This document shows positions 43,249 to 51,524 of a DNA stretch of 64,000 nt, piece by piece. The DNA comes from Heliopora coerulea (Eukaryota; Cnidaria; Anthozoa; Scleralcyonacea; Helioporidae): positions 409,501-473,500 of the forward strand of contig JASJOG010000197.1 in the NCBI GenBank assembly GCA_030142905.1, in the 5' to 3' direction. Position 1 is the stretch's first letter. Every line of letters starts with the position of its first letter. Below the pieces are notes generated by a model that worked only from the letters and a program-made list of their open reading frames with translations, was not told where the DNA came from and did not search any database. Both the position numbers and the translations under genes were made by a program.

Positions 43249-43698
43249 ATGAGTGAACAAGGCGAAACAAGTAAACAAACTGATAATACTTCTGCTAAAG
43301 TAACAGCAGTTGAAAAATCTGAAAGCAGCAAAGCTGTTAAAGCAAAAGACCCAAGAAAAGTGGAATTGGGAAAAAGATTGGCGAAAATTTCAAGAGAAGC
43401 AAAAGAAAGAAAAGCAAGACAGCGAAGCGAAGTAGAAAATGCTAGAGTAGAAAATGAAGAAATAAATAATTACATTGATTTTGGACTTTCCGCTTTGCGG
43501 TATTTGATTGGAGGGGTAGGGGTTTTTGCTGCACTGGGTGGATTATACTTTGCATATAAAAAAGACAAAAGGGAAAGCAAACAAAGCGAGCAAACGGCGA
43601 AGCCGGGCATGCTTGACCAAAGTGATCGACCGAAGGTCTCATCGACCAGAGGTCTCAGCAGCGAAGCTGCAGCACAGCAACAAAGAGAAGAAAAATAA
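43249..43698 (+). CDS. Polinton single-pass membrane protein
   Basis: 149 residues. A polar, basic N-terminus (DPRKVELGKRLAKISREA) leads into one hydrophobic span at about 81-101 (LSALRYLIGGVGVFAALGGL), followed by a charged tail. The tail and the stem of the span are coded by mini-hairpins (CCGCTTTGCGG at 43490-43500, GACCGAAGGTC at 43628-43638, GCAGCGAAGCTGC at 43658-43670), so part of the tail may be an insertion. The start is set by the exact TATAAATAAATG box. Likely a virion or host membrane component. Confidence 0.7.
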   Translation: MSEQGETSKQTDNTSAKVTAVEKSESSKAVKAKDPRKVELGKRLAKISREAKERKARQRSEVENARVENEEINNYIDFGLSALRYLIGGVGVFAALGGLYFAYKKDKRESKQSEQTAKPGMLDQSDRPKVSSTRGLSSEAAAQQQREEK

Positions 43699-43771
43699 AC
43701 AGTAAGAAAGAATGAGAACAAAATTAATAAAAGTGTGCAATTGCAGGGTGGTCCATCAAGGTGTTCTATTG

Positions 43772-43817
43772 AAAACCTGTAAGGAAGCAAACCGTGAAAC
43801 GGACCTTACAGGTTTTT
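43772..43817 (+). terminator. Nested hairpin with T-tract
   Basis: Perfect outer stem AAACCTGTAAGG / CCTTACAGGTTT, an inner stem CCGT-GAA-ACGG inside the loop, and five T at the 3' side (43813-43817). It lies between two plus-strand genes, about 75 bp after the first. It looks like a transcription terminator or a small structured RNA. Confidence 0.65.
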
Positions 43818-43847
43818 AATAAAAATTTTTTTTATGTATATAAATAA

Positions 43848-44081
43848 ATGACTGAAATGAATAGAAAAGAAGCTATGAATGAATTATATGATTCTATTTT
43901 AATTACGTTGGGTGCTGTGGGAATTGGAATGATAACAAGAAGAGTATTTAGTGATGGTTTGTCAACTCCGGCTAGTTTAGTGCCTACTTTAAAACTTACA
44001 GCAGCTGTAGGATTATCAACACTTGGAATTAAATATGCACAAGACAAAAAGTGGATTCCTACGGATCCTTTCAAATCTTAG
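43848..44081 (+). CDS. Small two-span Polinton membrane protein
   Basis: 77 residues with hydrophobic spans at about 17-33 (ILITLGAVGIGMITRRV) and 44-60 (LVPTLKLTAAVGLSTLG) and a short polar end (KWIPTDPFKS). Intact, with the exact TATAAATAAATG box at the start. Its place between other membrane-protein genes suggests a virion membrane role. The family was recognised only as a typical small Polinton frame. Confidence 0.7.
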   Translation: MTEMNRKEAMNELYDSILITLGAVGIGMITRRVFSDGLSTPASLVPTLKLTAAVGLSTLGIKYAQDKKWIPTDPFKS

Positions 44082-44125
44082 AAAGCAAACAAAGTGGGCA
44101 AAATAAAAAAATTAAATAAAAATAA

Positions 44126-44542
44126 ATGGAAACATTAATTGGAGGACTTTTTAATGCAGTTGCTTTTGCAGGTGCTGGATTTTTATTTTCAAAATTAAAT
44201 CATTCTGGATATGAAAAAGAGATAAAAAGACATAATGAAGCAATGGAAAAACTGAGCGAAGCGAAGGAAAAATGGTATGAAAAACAAGTGGAAAAAAAAG
44301 AAGAGATTGAAAAATTAAGACAGCAATTATCTGATGTAAATGCGGATATAAATCGAACAAACACAGCATTAAAAACTCTTGCGCATGTGAAAAGTTTAGA
44401 GCAAGAATACAGTGAAGCTGCGGGAAATGAACCAAAATTGGAGGATTACTATAAACCTTCAGATGAGAAGAAAGAATATCAAAATGTTGCTTTTTTTCTG
44501 GTTGGAATCTCAGGAGGCTACATAGTTTACAAATTTATATAA
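44126..44542 (+). CDS. Polinton coiled-coil protein with two end membrane segments
   Basis: 138 residues. Hydrophobic N-terminal segment (LIGGLFNAVAFAGAGFLF), a charged coiled coil at about 30-90 (EIKRHNEAMEKLSEAKEKWY, EEIEKLRQQLSDVNADINRT) and a C-terminal hydrophobic segment (VAFFLVGISGGYIVYKFI). Intact. The hairpin-shaped layout suggests a membrane-bound structural protein. AAATAAAAATAAATG precedes the start. Confidence 0.7.
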   Translation: METLIGGLFNAVAFAGAGFLFSKLNHSGYEKEIKRHNEAMEKLSEAKEKWYEKQVEKKEEIEKLRQQLSDVNADINRTNTALKTLAHVKSLEQEYSEAAGNEPKLEDYYKPSDEKKEYQNVAFFLVGISGGYIVYKFI

Positions 44543-44559
44543 CGGTATAAATAAAATAA

Positions 44560-44859
44560 ATGAACATTTTTGAATTTATTTTAGATTACTTTAAAAACGG
44601 AAAAATTGATAAAAAATATAAATGGTTAAAAGATGAAAATGTTTATAATTTATTTAAAATTGCCATTAAATATTATAATTTTCTATTTGATTATTTAAAT
44701 TTAAATGGTTTTAATTGTAATTGTATGGAAAACTTTAAAAATTTAATAAATTTGGAGATTAAATTATACAAGATTTACAAGATTCAGAAAAGAAAAATAC
44801 CAACTTTTAACTTATTTATTTTTGTTTTTTTAAGAAAAAAAAAATTTGTTCTTAAATAA
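44560..44859 (+). CDS. Unrecognised small Polinton frame
   Basis: 99 residues, rich in F, Y, N, I and K, in keeping with the AT-rich DNA. It contains a CNC pair (GFNCNCMENFKNL) but no family signature. The gene is supported mainly by the start context (TATAAATAAAATAAATG) and by spacing of 17 nt from the preceding gene. Confidence 0.45.
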   Translation: MNIFEFILDYFKNGKIDKKYKWLKDENVYNLFKIAIKYYNFLFDYLNLNGFNCNCMENFKNLINLEIKLYKIYKIQKRKIPTFNLFIFVFLRKKKFVLK

Positions 44860-44878
44860 AAAATAATATATAATAAAA

Positions 44879-45220
44879 ATGAACAATCAAAGTCATTATA
44901 CTATTAAGCAATTGAGAGATATTGCAAAAGAAAAAAAAATAAAATATTATAAAACTTACAAAAAAAATGAGCTTGAAAAAATACTGGGTTTGGAACTTAG
45001 TAAACCTAATGAAAAGTTTGAAAAATATTGCAGAGAAAAAATGAAAAAACCAACACCAATAATTATTATAAACAAAGAAACAGGAGAAATTTTCAATTTT
45101 AAAAGTCTTTATTCTGCCGCAAAAAATTTTAACCTAAATGCAGAAAGCATCAAGTACAGAATTAAAGCAAAAAAAGATTTGAAAATTAATGATCAAACAT
45201 TTTTGGTTTTTGCTGAATAA
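44879..45220 (+). CDS. SAP-like plus NUMOD1-like DNA-binding protein
   Basis: 113 residues. The N-terminus (YTIKQLRDIAKEKKIKYYKT, then KKNELEKILG) has the helix-turn-helix spacing of a SAP or Rho-N DNA-binding motif. The C-terminal half (IIINKETGEIFNFKSLYSAA, then NFNLNAESIKYRIKAKK) resembles the NUMOD1 modules found next to homing-endonuclease catalytic domains, with no nuclease domain attached. This suggests a small DNA-binding regulator or replication accessory. Start context is TATATAATAAAAATG. Both domain calls are by pattern. Confidence 0.55.
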   Translation: MNNQSHYTIKQLRDIAKEKKIKYYKTYKKNELEKILGLELSKPNEKFEKYCREKMKKPTPIIIINKETGEIFNFKSLYSAAKNFNLNAESIKYRIKAKKDLKINDQTFLVFAE

Positions 45221-45262
45221 GCATTTTGCTCTTAAAGAAAAACTTGTATATAATAAAAAATA

Positions 45263-45579
45263 ATGAATGAAGTAGTCTCAGAAAAGTTGTTGAAATATTT
45301 TTAGATTCTGAAGATTATGATAAAGACCATTTATATTATATTTTTACTGAAGAAATTTCTAAACTTTCAGGTGAAGGAGAATTATTACCACATCATGAAT
45401 TTACAATAAATTATGATGAAAAATTTTGTATTTTTAGTGATTTTGATATTGATTATGAAGCTGAAGAAAAAATTTATACAAATTATAAAATTATTTTGAA
45501 ATCGACCAAAGGTCTCAGCGCAGCACCAAGACCAAAAAGATTAAATTTATTAATTAATATTTTTATATTTAATTATTGA
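45263..45579 (+). pseudogene. Small acidic Polinton gene with a frameshift
   Basis: An ATG in the usual box (TATATAATAAAAAATAATG) opens a frame that stops after 13 codons at 45302-45304. The adjacent frame then runs open to a TGA at 45577-45579 and is strongly acidic and aromatic (LDSEDYDKDHLYYIFTEEIS, FSDFDIDYEAEEKIYTNY). A one-base shift near 45300 would explain both. The tail includes a mini-hairpin insert (GACCAAAGGTC at about 45504). Function unknown. Confidence 0.55.
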
Positions 45580-45600
45580 AGACCTTTGGTGTGTGGTTAA

Positions 45601-45637
45601 GAATAAAAATCAGATGATTTTTATTCTTTTTTTTTTT
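45601..45637 (+). terminator. Perfect hairpin with T-tract
   Basis: Stem GAATAAAAATCA / TGATTTTTATTC, 12 bp with a 2-nt loop, followed directly by a run of more than ten T. It separates the small-gene cluster from the polymerase. A second inverted pair, ACCAAAGGTCT and AGACCTTTGGT, brackets the preceding 80 bp. Confidence 0.7.
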
Positions 45638-45649
45638 GCATCATATTGC

Positions 45650-45684
45650 ATTTAAAGAAAAAATAAACATATAAATAAAGAATG
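45650..45684 (+). promoter_or_regulatory. Upstream A-rich box and TATAAATAAAGAATG
   Basis: TTTAAAGAAAAAATAAAC followed by ATATAAATAAAGAATG at the polymerase start. The same pair of boxes, CTTAAAGAAAAAC...TATATAATAAAAAATAATG and CTTAAATAAAAAATA...TATATAATAAAAATG, precedes the two genes upstream. These three genes may share one expression class. Confidence 0.5.
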
Positions 45685-48600
45685 AATACAACAAAAAATT
45701 TATTGGACACAGATGTCCCTAATATTAATACAACTTTATTAAAACCAAAAAATGTTTTTAAAAGAGGAAATTTACTTGATACACCAAATCCTGGTTATGA
45801 TTTTAAAACCATATTGGAGCCAACAAAATATGTTTCAAAAATTAAAAGTTTGATTGAAAGTTCTAAAGAAAAAGCAAATAATTTATTTAACAAGTCTAAA
45901 GAAGAAGTACTTAATTTATTTGATAAATATAGAAATAATGTAAACAAAGGAACAGAAAAAATAACAAATTGGTATAATTATTTAAAAGAAAATGTTTTAA
46001 ATATATTTAACAAAATACAGCAAAAATCGCAAATGGTTGAACCAAAGTTTAAATTGGATAAAGAAGCTTTGAAAGTAACAAAAAGATATGAAATGGATTT
46101 GGAAGAAGCCGGATTATCTTTATATGACCCTTTGAGCCTGTTGGAAAAAATAAAACCATTGGTAATAAAAAAATTTTAAAAATATCCAAGTACAAAACAA
46201 CAAATAACTCTTGTATGTTTAATGAAAAAAGCAAATCCAGCAACTGGAGAAGAAACTACAGATAAAGCACATTTTCATAGTTATTATGAAGAAATTTTTG
46301 ATGGAAACAATTTTGATGAAATATATGAAAAAATGAAAGATAAAATTATTCAAAGTTTTGAAGAATATTTAAGAGATTCAAGTTTATGGAAATTTTATAA
46401 AAGTTTAAAAATAATTCTTAATATTAATAAAATTAAATGATTACTTGCATCATCTTATATTCCTACTCCAAAATTTTTAAAAAATAAAAATGCAATTATT
46501 AATCCACAAAATGATGACCAAAAATGTTTATTGTGGTGTGTTGCAATAAGTGAACTTTTGAAAACTAATCCTAATTTGAAAAATCCTGGAAGAATTACAA
46601 AAATTTTAAAAAAGAAAGCTGAGAGTTTTAATACAAAAGGTATGGAATTCCTGTGTGGATTTACAGATATTGATAAATTTGAAAAAAATAATAACATTGC
46701 AATTAATTTATTTGGATATAATGAAGAAAAAAGGTTTGGAAATAAAAAGCACGAAATTTTTCCTTTGAGGGTGAGTAAATTAGACTTGGAACAAATTAAC
46801 ACACATGTGGATACACATGAGGACACGCATGTGAACACACATGTGAATACACATGTGAACATATTGTTAATAACTAATGAAAATGGTGATAAACATTATA
46901 GTTTAATTAAAAATATGAGCAGATTATTTTCAAACCAAGTCAATAAAAGCAAAGAAAAAATACATATTTGTAATTATTGTTTACAAAATTTTAGAAATGA
47001 AAAAACTCTTAAAAATCATTTAGAATATTGTTCAAAATATAAATGTGGAAAAACTGTTTATCCTAATAAAGGAGATAAAATAAAGTTTAAAAATTATGAA
47101 AGAATGTACAATGTGCCGTTTGTAATTTATGCAGATTTTGAATGCAATTTAAAATATGAGGATAAAAATATTGGTAATAATACAAAACAATTTCAAAAAC
47201 ATGAACCGTCTGGATATTGTTATTTGATAAAATGTTTTGATGATAATTTATTTAAACCAAAATTAGTAATACACAGTAAAAAGGACAATTCTGATGAAGA
47301 CGTTTCTTTAAAATTTGTAGAAAGTTTAGAAAATAATATTAAAAAAATACATGAGCAATTTAAATTTCCAAAAAAGATAATATTAAGAGAAAAGGTTAAA
47401 AAAGATTTTGAAAAAGCTAAGAAATGTTATGCATGTGATAAAAAATTTGAAAAAGATGATAAAGTTAAAGACCATTGCCATTATACTGGAAAATATCGAG
47501 GTGCTGCTTGTATTAGTTGTAATTCAAAAATGAAAAAACCTAAATTTGTTCCAGTTATATTTCATAATTTACAAAATTATGATAGTCATTTGTTTATAAA
47601 AAATCTAGGTGTTTCAGAAGGTGAAATTAATTGTATACCCAACACTGAGGAGAAATATATTTCATTCACAAAAGAGATTATTGTTGATAAATTTGAATCT
47701 AAAAAAATAATTACAGAAAAACAATTTCAAAGTAAATGTAAAGAAAACATTATTGAATATGAGGAATTTAATAATGAAAAAGATGAAATAGAGTATAAAA
47801 TCAAAGAAATGATTAATGTTAAAAAACAAATTAGATTTATTGACAGTTTTAAGTTTATGCAAAGTAGTTTAGGAAACTTGGTTAAAAATTTAGATAAAAA
47901 TGAACTAAATATTATGAAAAGAATTTACAAAAATGAAGAGGAAAGAGAATTATTAACTAGAAAAGGTGTGTTTCCATATGATTGGTTTGATAATATTGAA
48001 AAATTAAAAGAAGTAAAATTACCTGATATTAAGGAACTTTATTCAAAATTAAATGATGAAAATATAAGCGAAGCAGATTATGAACATGCGCAAAATGTTT
48101 GGAAAAAATTTAATATTAAAAATATGAAAGAATATCATGACTTATATTTGAAAACTGATGTGATACTTTTGGCAGATGTTTTTGAAAATTTTAGAAAAGT
48201 TTGTAAAGAAAATTATAAATTAGACCCCGCTTGGTATTATACTTCTCCAGGGCTTGCTTGGGATGCAATGTTAAAAATGACTGGAGTTGAATTGGACTTA
48301 TTATCCGATCCACAAATGTACCTTATGATTGAAAATGGAATTAGAGGAGGAATTTCAACAATTACAAAGCGATATTCAAAAGCTAACAATCCTTATATGG
48401 GCTCAAAGTATAATCCTGAAGAATATAATGTATATCTTGCTTATTTAGATGCGAATAATTTATACGGATGGGCTATGAGTAAAAAACTTCCTGTGAGAGA
48501 TTTTAAATGGATGAATGAGAAAGAATTACAAAATTGGGAAAAATTTCCTTGTATATTAGAAGTTGACTTGGAATACCCTGAAGAGCTGCATGATTTACAT

Positions 48601-49698
48601 AATGAATACCCATTAGCGCCAGAAAGATTAAAAGTTGACACCTGCGGAGCAGGAGGTGTTGAAAAATTAATACCAAATTTGAATAATAAAGAAAAATATG
48701 TTTTACATAGTGAAAATTTGAAATTATATGAAAAATTAGGATTAAAAATTAGTGGAATTTATAAAGGTATTAAATTTTATGAAGAAGATTTTATGAAAAA
48801 ATATATTGATTTAAACACAAAACTGAGAACAGAAGCAAAAAATGAATTTGAAAAAGACTTTTTCAAACTTATGAATAATTCTGTATTTGGAAAAACTATG
48901 GAGAATGTTAGAAACAGAGTTGATATACAATTAGTTAACAGAGAAGAAAAAGCATTAAATTTATTTTCAAAAACTAATTTTAACAAAAGAACAATATTTT
49001 CTGAAAATTTAATTGCTGTGCATATGCATAAGAAAAAAATTAAGCTAGATAAACCTATATATTTAGGAATGAATATATTAGATTTATCAAAGACTTTAAT
49101 GTATGATTTTCATTACAATTATATTAAATTAAAATATGGTGAAAATGCGCGGTTGTTATTTACAGATACTGACAGTTTAATGTATGAAATTAAAACTGAA
49201 GATTTTTATAAAGATATAACCCCAGATGTTGAAAAAATGTTTGACATAAGTAATTATCCAAAAGAACATGAAAGCGGAATTAAAACCGGTTTAAACAAAA
49301 AAGTAATTGGAATGATGAAAGATGAGTGCGGTGGTAAACAAATAGAAGAATTTGTAGGGCTGAGAGCAAAATTATATTCTTATAAAATAGATGAAAAAGA
49401 CAACGCACCAAAGGTGTCAAAAAGATGTAAAGGTGTTAAGAAAAATGTTATTGAAAAAAATATAACATTTCAAAATTATAAAGATTGCTTATTTACTGAA
49501 GAAGAACAAATTAGAAAAATGAATTTAATAAGACACCGAAATCATGAATTGTATACTGAGAGTGTTGAAAAAATTGCATTGTCAGCAAAAGATGATAAAA
49601 GAATAATACTTGAAAATAAAATAGATACATTGGCATATGGTCATTACATGAATGAAATGATTGACACTTATGAGAATATATTTGGATTTAAACCGTAA
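45682..49698 (+). pseudogene. Protein-primed family B DNA polymerase, two in-frame stops
   Basis: One continuous reading frame of 1339 codons interrupted by TAA at 46177-46179 and TGA at 46438-46440. Upstream pieces form the usual N-terminal extension; the last open part starts at ATG 46531 (1055 residues). Counted from there: a C2H2 finger at about 147-167, exonuclease motif I near 201 (YADFECNL), a four-Cys/His HNH-like knuckle at 299-335, Exo II near 346 (NLQNYDSH), Exo III near 540 (KTDVILLADVF), polymerase motif A near 640 (DANNLYGWAM), motif B near 780 (LMNNSVFGKT) and motif C near 877 (FTDTDS). All catalytic motifs survive. Whether the C-terminal product alone is made is unknown. The stop is 40 bp from the right terminal repeat. 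Confidence 0.9.
46798..46860 (+). repeat. 12-bp in-frame coding repeat in the polymerase
   Basis: About five copies of an ACACATGTGAAT-type unit code for (THVN/D)n in the N-terminal region, before the zinc finger. It is a recent in-frame expansion that keeps the frame open. Confidence 0.85.
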
Positions 49699-49738
49699 AA
49701 TACTTTATCAGCTAGGTTGTTTCCTTAAAATTCTGTCA

Positions 49739-50137
49739 AAAAAGGTAATTCCCCCGCCTGTCGTTGAGGGGTTTTCCCCACATTCCATACATTCCAGATC
49801 TCCCTAACAACGGAGCAAACCGAAAATAGTTTTTTTGTTGACATCGAGTTAGGCTGGTTGTTAGGGAGATTAGGCATGTATGGAATGTATGGAATGTTTG
49901 GAATATTAAGGTTATTCCCCCAAGACACTTTGAAAAATTTTGACCCGTTTTTTAAAATGTTCTGAAATTCTTGGTAACGTAATTAAATTCATGAAAGCGA
50001 CCGGAAGTTAAGTAAGCGAAACCGAAAGTGACGCCGTCAATAAAAAGGGTTTTCCCCAACGACACTTTGAAAAATTTTGACCAAATTTGAAAATGTGTTG
50101 AAAAAGGAGTGACAGAATCCGGACATTACAGACTACT
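49739..50137 (-). repeat. Right terminal inverted repeat of the Polinton
   Basis: Reverse complement of 35896-36294 with one difference. It ends ...CATTACAGACTACT at 50137, which matches the AGTAGTCTGTAATG start of the left end. The polymerase stop lies just inside it. Confidence 0.95.
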
Positions 50138-51126
50138 AATGAAATCAAGCAGATGTTAAATGTATTTAACGCGTCGACTCACCAAAGTCATTGTTAAAAT
50201 ACTGATTACTTACTAACCGAGTGTGAGGTCTGCACGGGAAAGTATTTGTCTGAGTTTCTCGTACGGAGCGACGAAGAAGCGAGGTCTGTGCGAAAAAAAC
50301 CGAGGGCAAATACTTTCCCGTACAGACCGAACAAATGAGGTTAATAAGGAATTTATTATATGGCTTTTGGTTCCTTTTTTCATCGCTTTTAACGAAGTTT
50401 TGTGTTCGTGAGTGAGCGGCTTAGGTTTCCTCGCTTGTTTTTACCTATTTCTTCGTGGTGTTTTGCATCTATTCACCTACTTTTCTGCTTGAAATTATCG
50501 TTGAGAATATTTAACTACTGTTTTCGTAGTTTGTTTTTATAAATCTTTTTTAAAACTTACTGGAATCTGGCTTGTTTTTCTTCAAATCAGCTTGGAAATT
50601 TCCCCGCCAAAACTAGTCGGTCAGTACGAAAAACTTATTACACGGCTAGACAGCCAATCAGCGTGCATGATTTTGCGTAGAGACCGGATAGCGAGCTCAG
50701 CCATATAATAATGTAAAGTTAGTAGCGATATGATGACTTTGATTTGAATCGAGACGAAAGCAATACCAAAACTAAGTATAGCAACTGAACATGCTGTCCA
50801 AATTTAAAATTACCTTAGCACAGCAAAAAATCATGCTATGCAAACTTAAAATGATCTACGATATTCAGGTATCAAGCCATATACATCCACTCACCCAATG
50901 GTTGCCGTATAAAATTGCAGGAATTAGTCGTCAATGTAGTTGTTATGGTAACCATGATTAGAAATTGCAACAAAATGTTAATGGATATGCTTTGGTTGAT
51001 ATCTAAATATCGCACAAAATTTGTAGAGCATGACCAATTGCTATCCTTAGCTTCGCTGCTGGAATTAATATTCTTATTTGCACCAGTTTGATTTCGTTTT
51101 GTTGTGGTTTGCGATTGAAGTTCCTT
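50138..51126. other. Flank of the Polinton with a small foldback
   Basis: No supported gene. An inverted pair, GGTCTGCACGGGAAAGTATT (50227) and ATACTTTCCCGTACAGACC (up to 50328), suggests a foldback MITE of about 100 bp. The rest is unassigned. Confidence 0.5.
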
Positions 51127-51524
51127 AGGGCCGTTTCATTCGTTGCACAATCGTCGCATTTATTTCAGACGAATATAGTTCAGTCGATTTAATGCGACGG
51201 TTATGCGACGTATGAAACGAATTAATTTCGTCAGAGACGTTTTATCCTTCATTATCGGACGGATACATCTGAAATGAGCGTTGGTTTCAGACGATGCCGT
51301 AATGTCGCATCGTATTAAATGCGTAAATTATAATATACATTCTTTTTAGCCCATGATCAAATGTTTTGTTTTTTGTCATGAGCATTGTTCATATGAAGAT
51401 TTGGAAAATGATTAAATGCGTCTAAATTCAATTTGTCATATGAAACGAAGACCATTTACGTCGACTAATTGACCAAGCCAGTATGAATGAAATGCGACAA
51501 CTGTGCAGCGTATGAAACGGCCCT
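51127..51524. mobile_element. MITE with AGGGCCGTTTCAT termini
   Basis: 398 bp with about 35-bp imperfect terminal inverted repeats: AGGGCCGTTTCATTCGTTGC at the left and, read inwards from 51524, AGGGCCGTTTCATACGCTGC. Internal motifs GCGACG/CGTCGC and GTATGAAACG are repeated in both orientations. Non-coding. Target duplication not resolved. Confidence 0.75.

Larger units (their letters stand above)
35896..50137. mobile_element. Polinton/Maverick (adintovirus-like) element, 14.2 kb
   Basis: Bounded by 399-bp terminal inverted repeats that start with AGTAGTCTGTAATG. Contents in order: N-myristoyl protein (+), small protein, ATPase, capsid candidate, membrane-protein gene and integrase (all -), then a lectin-like gene, small membrane and coiled-coil genes, a SAP/NUMOD1-like gene and family B polymerase (all +). 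A retroviral-type integrase together with a protein-primed PolB defines Polintons and the adintovirus group. The 6-bp target duplication expected is not seen: GACCTC lies to the left and AATGAA to the right. Base composition is much more AT-rich than the flanks. Four genes are broken (polymerase, capsid, membrane protein, one small gene). No adenain-like protease was identified. Confidence 0.93.

Noticed and set aside
45263..45640. CRISPR-like repeats from the recurring ACCAAAGGTCT words
   Set aside because: Only an inverted pair and scattered mini-hairpins; no regular repeat-spacer spacing.
45682..49698. Stop-codon reassignment or readthrough in the Polinton polymerase
   Set aside because: The two stops are of different kinds (TAA and TGA), intact genes of the element use TAA and TGA as ends, and other genes are frameshifted; mutation is simpler.
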